64,000 bases of DNA from Haloterrigena turkmenica DSM 5511 (GCF_000025325.1 NC_013748.1:1-64000), one strand, 5' to 3'; shown: positions 8,968-17,637, numbered from the stretch's first letter. A program made the numbers and translations. Notes: generated from the sequence alone by a model not told the origin.

Positions 8968-10521
8968 ATGTTCAGGAGAGACTTTCTGACGACGGCAGGA
9001 GCAACGGCAGGCACACTCTCGACCCCAGCGTTCGTCGGCCCGTTCGACGGCCGGATCGGCTCGAGTGACACACTCACACTGGCTGCGCTCGACGCGGAGA
9101 ACATCAAGACGTTCGGCGATTTGAACCCGTCGTTCGTGTTCTTCTACAGCGACGACAGCGCCCGATCATCGTTGCAGTCGTGGGTCGACTCGAGCGACGA
9201 CCGCGTACTCAAACGCGACCATCCGACGGTCGGTATGATGACGATCTCGATGCCCTGGTCGGAGGTCGGCCTCAAGCAGTACTCCGCTGGCGTCGGAGAC
9301 TACGATGTCGGCCTCGAGCGCATCGACGGCGGTGCGCAAGCCCTCGAGTACGTCGATACGATCGACGCGAACATGGTCATGTCCCGACCGGAACCGCTCG
9401 AGGAACTCGAGGGGACCGGCGTGGCCTCTCTTGACCTCGGATTCCGCGAGAAGGTCTCGATGCTCGCCGAAACGGGGGCGTGGAATCCCACGCCCGAGAC
9501 GGCCGGACTCGCGTTCGACGAGGACGCGCCGGAAGCGACACTGTCCGAGTCACGCGCTCACGTGCGCGCGGACGATACCGTTCTCTCGGGTGTCGACACC
9601 TCGAGCCTGACCGTCGCCGTCATCGACACCGGTGTCAACACGGGGCTCAACCTCGACGAAAGCCGCCTCCACGGCGAGTCGACAGGCTACGCGAAGGATG
9701 GCGACCCGACATACAGCGAGGAGGGCACCGACGCGATCACCGACGGCGACGGACACGGAACGTGGGTCGCCCACTGTATCGCGGGTTCGAACGGCTTCGC
9801 TCCCGATGCGACCGTACTGGGGCTCAAGGTGCTGGGCGACGACGGGAGCGGCGACACGAAAGACATCATCGCCGGCATCGAGAAGGCGATCGACGTCGGC
9901 GCCGACGTCGCCTGCCTCTCCCTTGGCAGCCCGCAGTGGTCCGAGTCGCTTGCGGCGGCGCTCAACGACGCTCGAGAGGCCGGTGTGTTCTGTGCGGTGG
10001 CAGTGGGCAATGATCGCTATGGAACCGTGTGGGTCGCCAGCCCGGCAGACGCTGACGGCGGCTTCGGCGTCCAGGCGTGTAACGTCCCCGAGTCGGGCGA
10101 CCGCGACGATACGGAACTCGCGTACTTCGGGAACACCGGACCGGACCCCGGCAGCACCGACCTCTCCGGTGGCGACTCGGAGGGTGCGGTTCCACTGCTG
10201 GCCGCGCCGGGGATGTCGATTACAATCGAACTCCCCAGTGGCCTGAGCACGCTCTCGGGAACCTCGATGGCCGCACCCCACGTGGCTGGCGGCGCGGCCG
10301 TTTCCCGAGCAGCGGGCTACGGCGTCGACGAGACGTGGTCGCGACTCATCAAGTACGCTTACCCGCTCCCGAACGCGGGCGCAACCGAGGCGAAACACGG
10401 TCTGCTCGACGTTCAGGCGCTACTCGAGGGAACCGAACCAGCCGACGATCCGGCCGACGTGCGGACGGTTGAAGCCGCCGCACGCGACGACTTCAACGAA
10501 TCGCTGTCGACGGTCCTATAG
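8968..10521 (+). CDS. Subtilisin-like serine protease with Tat-type signal
   Basis: The 517-aa product is a subtilase (S8 family). It starts with a twin-arginine-like signal (FRRDFLTTAGATAG), has a propeptide-like region to about residue 200, and then the triad: Asp220 in AVIDTG, His263 in DGHGTWVAH and Ser433 in GTSMAAPHVAGG, with the oxyanion Asn at 349. Haloarchaeal subtilases such as halolysins are exported folded by Tat. The ATG at 8968 lies 4 bp after the giant protein's stop, so coupling is likely; it may process the surface proteins encoded beside it. All key residues are present. Confidence 0.92.
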   Translation: MFRRDFLTTAGATAGTLSTPAFVGPFDGRIGSSDTLTLAALDAENIKTFGDLNPSFVFFYSDDSARSSLQSWVDSSDDRVLKRDHPTVGMMTISMPWSEVGLKQYSAGVGDYDVGLERIDGGAQALEYVDTIDANMVMSRPEPLEELEGTGVASLDLGFREKVSMLAETGAWNPTPETAGLAFDEDAPEATLSESRAHVRADDTVLSGVDTSSLTVAVIDTGVNTGLNLDESRLHGESTGYAKDGDPTYSEEGTDAITDGDGHGTWVAHCIAGSNGFAPDATVLGLKVLGDDGSGDTKDIIAGIEKAIDVGADVACLSLGSPQWSESLAAALNDAREAGVFCAVAVGNDRYGTVWVASPADADGGFGVQACNVPESGDRDDTELAYFGNTGPDPGSTDLSGGDSEGAVPLLAAPGMSITIELPSGLSTLSGTSMAAPHVAGGAAVSRAAGYGVDETWSRLIKYAYPLPNAGATEAKHGLLDVQALLEGTEPADDPADVRTVEAAARDDFNESLSTVL

Positions 10522-10524
10522 ACC

Positions 10525-11331
10525 ATGCACCGACGAGAGTTCCTTGCGACCACCGCGAGTCCCGCGTTCCTCGGGCTCGAGTGGGGGCCGTTGGCCGACA
10601 ACGAAGGCCCGGAGACCAACAACCTCGAGTACGACGGTTCGATCCCTCAGTTTCCCGACCACATCACCGACGTTCGTGACGATATCGACGAGCTGGAAAA
10701 CTACCAGCCGCGACTCGAGATCGCAACCCAACAGGCCCGCGACGATATGCAGGGGATGTACGGCTGGTCGGCCGACAGCGAGGACTACGACGTGACGGCT
10801 CACTACTACTGGGTCCGCTCACATACCCAGCGATCCCTCCTCTGGTACGCCGGCCTTGACGGAATCGGCCCAGAGGAGCATTTCTATGACCACGAGCCCA
10901 TTCTCGTGTTTCAGAATCCCGACGGCACCGTGGACACGGTCGTCTTTTCGGGCGGCCATCACCTCGCCGCGGAAGAAGACGGCGAGTTCGGCCATCTCAT
11001 CGAGGACCGCGTGGCCGATCGCCGAACCCACGTCGTCCTCCGGCAGATGCGCCCGCACAACCATTTCGTCCCGGCTGAATCGACGACCGACGGCGAGTGG
11101 ATTCAAGGCCACTCGGAGTTCGGCAGTTGGCTCGACAAGCGCGAGTCCTGGTATCGCAACGGCCGCTACGACAAGACCAGCGACGTCGCCGTGATGGACC
11201 CGTTCAGCTTCTACGAATCGGGCGGCCGGACCCACTGGTGGCGCGAAGGGACGTGGGACGCGTGGGCGGCACAGAACGTCTACGTCCGCCGACTCGCGAC
11301 GCCGGACACAATGCGGTACGAGGAGGTGTAA
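10525..11331 (+). CDS. Tat-type secreted protein, paralogue A
   Basis: The 268-aa product begins MHRREFLATTASPAFLG, a short twin-arginine-like signal. A central domain has YQPRLE...GMYGWSADSED...YYW and later DHEPILVF...VVFSGGHHLAAE. The same order of motifs recurs in the next gene product, so the two are diverged paralogues. No known enzyme motif is recognised; conserved His, Tyr and Trp residues could form a binding face. It starts 4 bp after the subtilase stop. Confidence 0.8.
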   Translation: MHRREFLATTASPAFLGLEWGPLADNEGPETNNLEYDGSIPQFPDHITDVRDDIDELENYQPRLEIATQQARDDMQGMYGWSADSEDYDVTAHYYWVRSHTQRSLLWYAGLDGIGPEEHFYDHEPILVFQNPDGTVDTVVFSGGHHLAAEEDGEFGHLIEDRVADRRTHVVLRQMRPHNHFVPAESTTDGEWIQGHSEFGSWLDKRESWYRNGRYDKTSDVAVMDPFSFYESGGRTHWWREGTWDAWAAQNVYVRRLATPDTMRYEEV

Positions 11332-11340
11332 TTTTCAGTT

Positions 11341-12393
11341 ATGACAGAACACACACTCACACGCCGTGACGCGATGGCCGGGACGGCCGCGGCGGCGATC
11401 GGTGCCGCCGGTGCTCTCTCGATCACCCAGCGTGTCGCGGCCACGAATTCAGGAGAGGCAGAGCTCACGATCAACGGCACGATCCCCGATGGGACGTCGA
11501 TCGATGCAACGGCCAACGAATACGACACGTCAGATTCCTCGACACCAATCAACTCCCAGACCGTCACTGCAACCAGTAGCGGAACGCTGGTCTATGACGG
11601 TCTCGAGGGGATGGGAGATTACTACTATGAGATCACGCTCAGCGTCTCTGGTGATGGGTCGGCAACGCCGGAGCTTGAGACGCCGCTGGTATTCGAAGTA
11701 CCGCCGAACTTTGCGTATACGAACTACACCTTATCGCAGGAGTGGTCAGAGAAGCCAGATGGCGTACAAATCATCTGGGATGAACAACGACTGTGGAAGT
11801 ACCAACCACTCCTCCAAATGGATGCGGAGACGAGGGACCGATTCGACGGCCTCTACGGCTACGTCGCGACCTCCGAGGACGAGGATACTGACGTTCTGTG
11901 TTACTGGTCAAAAACCGAACGCGTGAAATCCTTACCAGGTGGTAACGATACACTCGGCAGTTCGATCGGCGACCACGATCCGATCTATGTCTTCGTCAAC
12001 AGCGATACGGGCGAGCTCGAGCGTATCGTCTATAGCGGCTACAATCTCGAGGCTGCCGAAATCCAACCGGGTACGGATGACCTCGTGACACAGCGGGCCG
12101 ACTCGCCGACCCATGCGACGTTCACGGTCGTCAACGGCTGGCACCACTACCGGCACACTCCTGAGAAGACCGGATTCTTCACGGCACTCAAATCGTGGCC
12201 AGCGGTTCGAGATACGTGGTCTAACAACGGTTTCGGCCCAGATACAACAGCGGTCCAAAATCCCTGGGAACTAACGACCAAGAACGACTGGCGGGCCAAT
12301 AGCGGACTGTTCTCGCTGACGGATATTTGGATCAGCCTCGGCAAAACATTCGGCTGGTATGGTGCAGACGAAACTGACGACCTTCGAGGGTGA
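11341..12393 (+). CDS. Tat-type secreted protein, paralogue B
   Basis: The 350-aa product has a clear twin-arginine signal (LTRRDAMAGTAAAAIG), an N-terminal beta-sandwich-like region (residues 40-125) absent from paralogue A, and then the shared domain: YQPLLQ...GLYGYVATSED...CYW, DHDPIYVF and IVYSGYNLEAAE. It ends with a domain rich in Trp and Asn. The second repeat gained or kept an extra domain. Function unknown; export across the membrane is well supported. Confidence 0.82.
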   Translation: MTEHTLTRRDAMAGTAAAAIGAAGALSITQRVAATNSGEAELTINGTIPDGTSIDATANEYDTSDSSTPINSQTVTATSSGTLVYDGLEGMGDYYYEITLSVSGDGSATPELETPLVFEVPPNFAYTNYTLSQEWSEKPDGVQIIWDEQRLWKYQPLLQMDAETRDRFDGLYGYVATSEDEDTDVLCYWSKTERVKSLPGGNDTLGSSIGDHDPIYVFVNSDTGELERIVYSGYNLEAAEIQPGTDDLVTQRADSPTHATFTVVNGWHHYRHTPEKTGFFTALKSWPAVRDTWSNNGFGPDTTAVQNPWELTTKNDWRANSGLFSLTDIWISLGKTFGWYGADETDDLRG

Positions 12394-12398
12394 TACAC

Positions 12399-13223
12399 AT
12401 GGCATACGAAACAAGCGGCACGGCCAAGACAACGCGGCAGAGTCCGACAGACGAGAAGATAACAGTCGATAACTGGGACAACCCTACGCTCCAAAACCTC
12501 GTCAACGACAATGGGACTCTGCGGTTAGCTGAAACTGCAACAATTCCCGATTCCGCGATTTATCGTTGGGCGTATGGTAGTGGAAGCGGATCGACTGCGA
12601 CGGATAGCATCGGCAATGCCGATGGTACGATCAACGGGGCGACATGGAACAGTGGGACATGGATCAAAGATTACGCGCTTGACGGAAACGGAACGGATAG
12701 CTATGTATCAACGACCGGTCTGGGGGACTTCGGCACGACTGTGATGAACGGAAGTCACGCGATCGCCTTCACAATGAAGTCGAGCGATATTACGTCCAGC
12801 TCATCCCTATTCGGGACATCCAATTCCAGTGGGCGCCCCTCGTTTTGGATCGACTCCGGGCAGTCGGGGACTGGTGGAAATATAGAGGTCTTCAATAGAG
12901 GTGCGAGCTCGGGTGGAGTAAGATTGGCAACAGACAACACGTTCGATGATGGTAACCCACACCGGGTCGTCATTAATTACTCAAGCCAATCTGCCTCGGG
13001 TATAGACATCTATGTTGATACGAATTCAGAAACGTTCACAACAGTTACAGACGACCACGATGGGACGTTTGAAGATTTCGCCAACCCCTTCTTGCATTTT
13101 GCACGATATAACGGCGGTGCTGAAGCATTCGCTAACGTAACTCTCGATGATATTATAATTTTCAACGATACGCTGAACAGTACTCAAAGACAAGATGACT
13201 ACGACCGACAGCCGTGGTCGTGA
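12399..13223 (+). CDS. LamG / concanavalin A-like lectin-fold protein
   Basis: The 274-aa product has the features of a laminin-G/concanavalin-like domain: short beta strands, a DGTINGATWNSGTW opening, IAFTMKSSD in the middle, NPHRVVINY and a final VTLDDIIIFNDTL strand. Such domains bind glycans or make structural contacts. No signal peptide is visible, unlike its neighbours, so it may be exported with a partner or carried inside the particle. The ATG at 12399 follows the previous stop by 5 bp. Its 3' end overlaps the next gene by 29 bp. Confidence 0.8.
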   Translation: MAYETSGTAKTTRQSPTDEKITVDNWDNPTLQNLVNDNGTLRLAETATIPDSAIYRWAYGSGSGSTATDSIGNADGTINGATWNSGTWIKDYALDGNGTDSYVSTTGLGDFGTTVMNGSHAIAFTMKSSDITSSSSLFGTSNSSGRPSFWIDSGQSGTGGNIEVFNRGASSGGVRLATDNTFDDGNPHRVVINYSSQSASGIDIYVDTNSETFTTVTDDHDGTFEDFANPFLHFARYNGGAEAFANVTLDDIIIFNDTLNSTQRQDDYDRQPWS

Positions 13224-14592
13224 CGAGTTCTCCACCGATATGATGTCATCTGATCAAATACCGTCCGACAAGCGAGATTTTGACGCCCAACCAATGACGA
13301 CTAGACGAGAGGTACTGGCTGGCAGCATGTCACTCGGAATGCCGGCATGGTTAGGCGGCTGGGGCGACGAGTCCGACACATTGGAAGATCTTGGTTTCTT
13401 CGACACGCATTACGTCGCCAATAGTGGAAAGAAACTCAAAATCGACCCCAGCGTTCTAGACTTTGACGAAAATCTGGAAGCGAGACTTTCATCTGAGGGT
13501 GTGACGATTTCAGGCTCACGAACACCGACTTTAGACGAAATCTCGGGCTCTATCGCTGGTGGTGGGACGATTTCCAACCTCACGGGGACGAATTTGTATA
13601 TCGACGATACCGGGACGCTCAATGCCACTGCAAGTAGCGACTCAACCGACACGACTCTCAATACAATCCATCTATCGGATTCAGACGACATTCACAACGT
13701 CATCGACTCTGCAGCCCCCTACACGCGGATTATCGGCGACAGAGACAACCAACATACACTCTCAAAGCGGATTGACATCACAACTGACGGCCTGATTCTA
13801 CAGGACTGCAACCTCAAACTCGGGGCAAGCGTCAACGACGACGTCATCTACGTCCACGACTGCAAGGACGCGAAGGTCCTCAACTGTTTCATCGACGGAA
13901 ACTACCAGAACCAAGACTACACCAACAACGGCGTCAGTAACGGGGTTGAGGTCTCGAACGCGCATAATATCGAGGTCGGAGACAACGAAGTCGTCCGCGC
14001 TGCTGGACAGGGTATCACGGCCACTTCGTACCCGCTCGCGCAAAACAATGATTACGGTGGCGACAAGCCGGGTGGCCCGATCTCAAACATCTATATCGAG
14101 GATAACGAACTCTCGGAGATTCAGAACGGTGATATCCTTCTCTCCGGCGGCAACGGAGTTGCCGCTGAGTACGGTTATATCACCGGGAACGTTTGTACGT
14201 CGACCCAGCAGGATATTCTGAACGTCATTGACGGCTTCCAGCACGCGAAAGTCGAGGACAACTACTGTATCGGTGGCGGTGTCGGGCTCGCCATCGAACA
14301 GCACGGGAGCCGTGGCGTTGACCGGAAGGTCCACGATGTGACTGTCCGGAACAATACGTTCGAGGTGTCGGGCGCGAACGGCATCGAGTTCGACCACGAC
14401 ACGTACCCGTTCCGAAACATCAAGCTCAACGATAACACGTTCATTGGGAACAACACTGGCGTGTACGTCCCCTCGAGTTTCGACCTTGATGGCTTCATGG
14501 TTCGGAACAATACGTTCGAGAGTTGCAGCACGGACATCAGCATCAACTCCACAATCTCGAACCAGTCTGTAGGCGACAACCTGACATGGTGA
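13195..14592 (+). CDS. Right-handed parallel beta-helix protein, Tat signal
   Basis: The 465-aa product carries a twin-arginine motif (TTRREVLAGSMSLGMPAW) starting near residue 35, an alpha/beta N-terminal region, and then a long repeat region (about 180-465) with the recurring N-x-I/V-x-x-N-x-F/I rungs typical of pectate-lyase-like beta-helices (for example VRNNTFE twice and LNDNTFIG). Such folds occur in polysaccharide-active enzymes and in phage tailspikes. It overlaps the LamG-like gene, so both are translated together. A glycan-binding or host-recognition role is plausible; no catalytic site is obvious. Confidence 0.85.
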   Translation: MTTTDSRGRDEFSTDMMSSDQIPSDKRDFDAQPMTTRREVLAGSMSLGMPAWLGGWGDESDTLEDLGFFDTHYVANSGKKLKIDPSVLDFDENLEARLSSEGVTISGSRTPTLDEISGSIAGGGTISNLTGTNLYIDDTGTLNATASSDSTDTTLNTIHLSDSDDIHNVIDSAAPYTRIIGDRDNQHTLSKRIDITTDGLILQDCNLKLGASVNDDVIYVHDCKDAKVLNCFIDGNYQNQDYTNNGVSNGVEVSNAHNIEVGDNEVVRAAGQGITATSYPLAQNNDYGGDKPGGPISNIYIEDNELSEIQNGDILLSGGNGVAAEYGYITGNVCTSTQQDILNVIDGFQHAKVEDNYCIGGGVGLAIEQHGSRGVDRKVHDVTVRNNTFEVSGANGIEFDHDTYPFRNIKLNDNTFIGNNTGVYVPSSFDLDGFMVRNNTFESCSTDISINSTISNQSVGDNLTW

Positions 14593-14599
14593 TTCTCGT

Positions 14600-14737
14600 A
14601 TGACCACTAACCCAACTGAGACAATTCGTTTCGCTGGTGGAGGGGTACCGCCGCCGCCGCCTTCGGTCCCACCGCCGTTTGGACCCGCGCCTGTATCGCT
14701 CTCTAACCAACCTCTTCATTCAACACAAACACAATGA
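14600..14737 (+). CDS. 45-aa proline-rich microprotein
   Basis: A short frame encodes 45 residues with a Gly-Val-Pro tract (GGGVPPPPPSVPPPFGPAP) in the middle and a polar tail. It lies between the beta-helix gene and the next anchored protein, and its TGA overlaps that gene's ATG (ATGA), a layout shared by most genes here. That and codon pattern support a real gene. Proline tracts often act as adaptors or rigid linkers. Function unknown. Confidence 0.6.
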   Translation: MTTNPTETIRFAGGGVPPPPPSVPPPFGPAPVSLSNQPLHSTQTQ

Positions 14738-15852
14738 GAAACTTCACCAAGCGAGTCGCAACACTCGGCATCATGCTGGCGGTCATCACCAGCATGTTCG
14801 CGATGCCGGCTGCCGCAACGTTCTCAACCCAACCCGCAGTCGATAGCTCCTCGGACATTTCCGACGGCGCAACCATCTCGGTCGTCGACGCCAACGAGAG
14901 CAACGTCTCTGCGCTGGTCGTCGACACAGACGCAAACGACACGATCGAGTCGGCCGACGTCACGGTCGACCTGAACAACTCCGATCGGAACTACACGGTC
15001 TACGACGCGGATACTGCGAGCAGCGAGTACTCGGTCAATAGTAGCATCGACACGGACAGCGACGGGACTGCGGACACGGACCGTCACACCTGGAACGTCA
15101 GCCACGACGAGTTCGCTGACGTCCCAGTCGCCTACAACGACACGACTGACCTCGACTTCACCGTCGAGTTCACCGACGGCGCTGGCGACACGGCCAACGT
15201 CACCGGCACGATCACGATCTCCAACGACGGCGAGCGCGCCGTGACGGTCGTCGACAGCGCGTCGATCGATAATAGCGGCGTCGGCCCGTCGGTCGAAAGC
15301 GAGAGCCAGGAGGCTGGCACCCTCGCGAAGTACAGCCCGTTCCACGACGAGCCCGAGCACGACATCTACACGCTCGATGACTCGTTCGGCTCTGACGCAA
15401 ACGTCACGCACGAAATCTACCTCGCTGACGGCGACATGGCCAGCGCCTACGACGCCAGTGCCGAGGACACCGAGGCAGGCGACGTCCTAATCGGACAGAC
15501 GATGCTCGCCAACGACGGCCTCGTGCTGACGTTCGACTCCGAGGCCGACTCGGATCTGGTTGATACCTCGAGTGATGCCTACGCCGTCTACGACAGTTCG
15601 GCGGACAAGCTGACCCTCGAGCCCGCCGACGACAATGCGACGCTCGACGTCGTCTCGATGAATCAGAACCCGGTCGACGTCGAGAGTGTGAGCAACGACG
15701 ACATCGCGAGCACGTTTGACGACGCGTTCGGGACCTACGCGCTGTTCAGCAACTTCTCGGTTGGCGTCCTGATGGCCTCGTTCGGCCTGCCGACGCTGGC
15801 GTTCCTGTTCGCCGTCGGAGCGCCGAAGGCCCGCAGTCGCATCGAAGCGTAA
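14734..15852 (+). CDS. Anchored secreted protein, glycoprotein-like
   Basis: The 372-aa product has an N-terminal Sec-type signal (residues about 9-28, ending AMPAAAT), a beta-rich Asp/Ser/Thr ectodomain with many N-x-S/T sequons, and a C-terminal hydrophobic anchor (about 342-364) followed by short basic residues. It resembles in plan the giant protein at 5547, only smaller. It is probably an envelope or S-layer-like component of the same assembly. No known domain is recognised. Confidence 0.82.
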   Translation: MRNFTKRVATLGIMLAVITSMFAMPAAATFSTQPAVDSSSDISDGATISVVDANESNVSALVVDTDANDTIESADVTVDLNNSDRNYTVYDADTASSEYSVNSSIDTDSDGTADTDRHTWNVSHDEFADVPVAYNDTTDLDFTVEFTDGAGDTANVTGTITISNDGERAVTVVDSASIDNSGVGPSVESESQEAGTLAKYSPFHDEPEHDIYTLDDSFGSDANVTHEIYLADGDMASAYDASAEDTEAGDVLIGQTMLANDGLVLTFDSEADSDLVDTSSDAYAVYDSSADKLTLEPADDNATLDVVSMNQNPVDVESVSNDDIASTFDDAFGTYALFSNFSVGVLMASFGLPTLAFLFAVGAPKARSRIEA

Positions 15853-15876
15853 CCACCCAACTACCCCTACCCGTTC

Positions 15877-15921
15877 TCGCCGCGCAGGCGCGTACCGCTG
15901 GTTCGATTCCGCGGGCGGCGA
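15877..15921 (+). ncRNA. tRNA-like minihelix 1 (acceptor stem plus T-arm)
   Basis: In the 75-bp gap between two genes, TCGCCGC (15877-15883) pairs with GCGGCGA (15915-15921) as a 7-bp acceptor-like stem. A canonical T-loop TTCGATT (15902-15908) sits on a stem GG/CC plus CCGC/GCGG with one bulged T. The 3' strands are contiguous, as in tRNA, but the D and anticodon arms are replaced by about 11 nt. It may be a tRNA relic, an att-like sequence or a structured RNA. Confidence 0.45.
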
Positions 15922-15927
15922 CTTTTC

Positions 15928-16335
15928 ATGACTACCAAATACCCATCCCTCGAGCCACTGCTCCACGAGATCGGCGTCGACACCGGTCCCACCACACCTC
16001 GCGCAACGGTCGACCGCCGGTACGCACCGTTCATCGGCACCGAGTCGGAACCCTTCGAGTACCTCCGCGACGCCCTCCGGCGCGAAACCCGACTACGAGT
16101 CACGCCGCCGGACCCGTGGCGTATCCGTGAGGACTCCCGACGTGCCCACTCGTGGACGATTCCCCGGCTGGGCTATGAGGTGCGGCTGACGACTGACGGG
16201 ATTCGGGACGGCTGGACGCTCGAAGTCAACGGCGACGTCGAGCTCGCCGACGCCTCGCGACTCGAGGCCTTCGAACGCGCGGCCGAGCGCATGAGCGAGA
16301 TCGCCGCGCACGTGCCCGCGGAGGTGTCCGAGTAG
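15928..16335 (+). CDS. Unknown soluble protein
   Basis: The 135-aa product is polar and basic/acidic mixed, with no membrane segment. A beta-hairpin-like centre (YEVRLTTDGIRDGWTLEVNGDVEL) is followed by a helix (RLEAFERAAERMSEIAAHV). I do not recognise it. It directly abuts the next gene (its stop is followed at once by the ATG). It belongs to the plus-strand block. Confidence 0.7.
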   Translation: MTTKYPSLEPLLHEIGVDTGPTTPRATVDRRYAPFIGTESEPFEYLRDALRRETRLRVTPPDPWRIREDSRRAHSWTIPRLGYEVRLTTDGIRDGWTLEVNGDVELADASRLEAFERAAERMSEIAAHVPAEVSE

Positions 16336-16587
16336 ATGCGCCACCGACTCGCGACGCTTACGCCGGAGATCGACCGCGAGACGCTGACGCTGTACGGCGG
16401 ACTGTTCCTGGTCGTGATGGCCGCGAGTGGAATGGCAGTTTCCGTCTCCGCCTTTGGAGTCAATTCGACGGCTGGCCTCTCACCCGGACTCTGGACGTAC
16501 GTCGCCCTCTATTACGGCCACGTTCCGGCGTTCGCCGCGGTCCTGTTCCTCAAAGGCTACCGCTACGCCTACCCGCCCGATGCGTAA
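16336..16587 (+). CDS. Small two-helix membrane protein
   Basis: The 83-aa product has two membrane helices (about residues 18-38 and 50-70) separated by a short polar loop, and a charged N terminus. It starts immediately after the previous stop. Likely a small envelope or inner-membrane component of the block; unrecognised. Confidence 0.7.
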   Translation: MRHRLATLTPEIDRETLTLYGGLFLVVMAASGMAVSVSAFGVNSTAGLSPGLWTYVALYYGHVPAFAAVLFLKGYRYAYPPDA

Positions 16588-16604
16588 CGACGACCCGCGA
16601 CCCA

Positions 16605-16654
16605 GCGGCCGGGACTGGCGTCCTGCAACGCGGGTTCGATTCCCGCCGGCTGCG
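16605..16654 (+). ncRNA. tRNA-like minihelix 2 (acceptor, small arm, T-arm)
   Basis: GCGGCCG (16605-16611) pairs with CGGCTGC (16647-16653), seven pairs with one G-T. Inside are a 4-bp hairpin GGAC-TGGC-GTCC (16612-16623) and a perfect T-arm, GCGGG/CCCGC (16630-16634, 16642-16646), with canonical loop TTCGATT. The 16654 G takes the discriminator place. It lacks an anticodon arm. It shares its plan with the element at 15877-15921. A tRNA gene relic used as att site is the main alternative. Confidence 0.5.
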
Positions 16655-16655
16655 T

Positions 16656-16673
16656 GCCCGGCTTCGGCCGGGC
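16656..16673 (+). repeat. 7-bp hairpin with TTCG tetraloop
   Basis: GCCCGGC-TTCG-GCCGGGC forms a perfect, very stable stem with the UUCG loop in RNA. It follows the tRNA-like element by one base. It might end or protect that RNA; there is no T-run directly after it. Confidence 0.6.
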
Positions 16674-16750
16674 CACCAGTGGGGGCTCGCTTTCCTCGAG
16701 TCCTCGCACTCCGTCCCCCTCTCCCACCCATCATTTCAGTACAACCAACC

Positions 16751-17440
16751 ATGACACAGAAATCCCAAACCAGACGGCAGTACCTGCAACGCACCGGCGG
16801 CGCCGCGCTCACGGTAACGGGAGCGAGCGCGCTGGCAACGACAAGCGCGAGCGCCCAATCGGACAGCCAACAAGGCATCCTCGCCGATGGCGTCGGCGAG
16901 GGTGGCAACTTCCGGGCGTTTCTCGAGGGCAAACTCTCCGGCGTGAGCGTTGGCGGCCCCTCTGAGAGCGCCGAGGTCTATGCCGACCGAATGCGCAACG
17001 AGTTCAATGCGAACTCTGAGCATTGGATCAACTACGGCAACTGGTTGATCGACGAGTACGACGTGCAAGCGGCCGGCGATACGGTCGTCGGCGTCGACGT
17101 CCAGGTATCGAAGTTCCTCCGTGGCGACGACGTTGTCTCGACGACGGTCGACGTCGGCTACGATTCCGAGACAGACCAACTCACGTCTCTTGAGTGGCGT
17201 CTCGGCGCCCCCGAGGAACCCGATTACGAAGTCGTGCTGATTGATGACGCCGCCGAAAACGGCGCCGACGAGCTGGCCGATCTCCGCCGTGAGTTCATCG
17301 ATACCAGCGGCGAGGGCGACCACTCGGTCCCGTCAGAGGAGTACGTAAGCCGGCACGTCGGCCAGTACTCGAGTTTCATCGACCTCGGCAATGACGGCCA
17401 GACCGTCTTCGAAATGCTCCTCGGAGAGGTGAAACAGTAA
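16751..17440 (+). CDS. Tat-type secreted protein
   Basis: The 229-aa product has a textbook twin-arginine signal (TRRQYLQRTGGAALTVTGA, with a likely cut after SASA). The mature part is an alpha/beta domain with no known motif. The ATG at 16751 follows a 163-bp gap holding the second tRNA-like element and its hairpin, so this gene may have its own promoter. Its stop overlaps the next start (TAATG). Secreted; function unknown. Confidence 0.8.
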   Translation: MTQKSQTRRQYLQRTGGAALTVTGASALATTSASAQSDSQQGILADGVGEGGNFRAFLEGKLSGVSVGGPSESAEVYADRMRNEFNANSEHWINYGNWLIDEYDVQAAGDTVVGVDVQVSKFLRGDDVVSTTVDVGYDSETDQLTSLEWRLGAPEEPDYEVVLIDDAAENGADELADLRREFIDTSGEGDHSVPSEEYVSRHVGQYSSFIDLGNDGQTVFEMLLGEVKQ

Positions 17441-17637
17441 TGCCCTGGAAGCGAGACGACGAGTACAACGACAAGCCGTATGGCGACCCGCGCCGGGCGG
17501 CGAACATCCGGTGGGAATCCCGGCCGAAACGCACGCTCCGGCGCACACGAGAGGGCGCGGGCTCGCTCCTCGGTCTCGTCGTGTGGCCACTCCGTGCGCT
17601 GGGGCGGTCACTCTCGAGACTCACTAGGGGGCGATAG
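17440..17637 (+). CDS. Small basic protein
   Basis: The 65-aa product is strongly basic (many Arg) with one weak amphipathic or hydrophobic patch near residues 46-58. It is coupled to the gene before by TAATG and followed after 2 bp by a membrane protein gene. Possibly a peripheral membrane or nucleic-acid-binding partner. Unrecognised. Confidence 0.6.
   Translation: MPWKRDDEYNDKPYGDPRRAANIRWESRPKRTLRRTREGAGSLLGLVVWPLRALGRSLSRLTRGR

Noticed and set aside
15877-16654. Complete tRNA genes
   Set aside because: Acceptor and T-arm are present but D and anticodon arms are missing, so these cannot be normal tRNAs.
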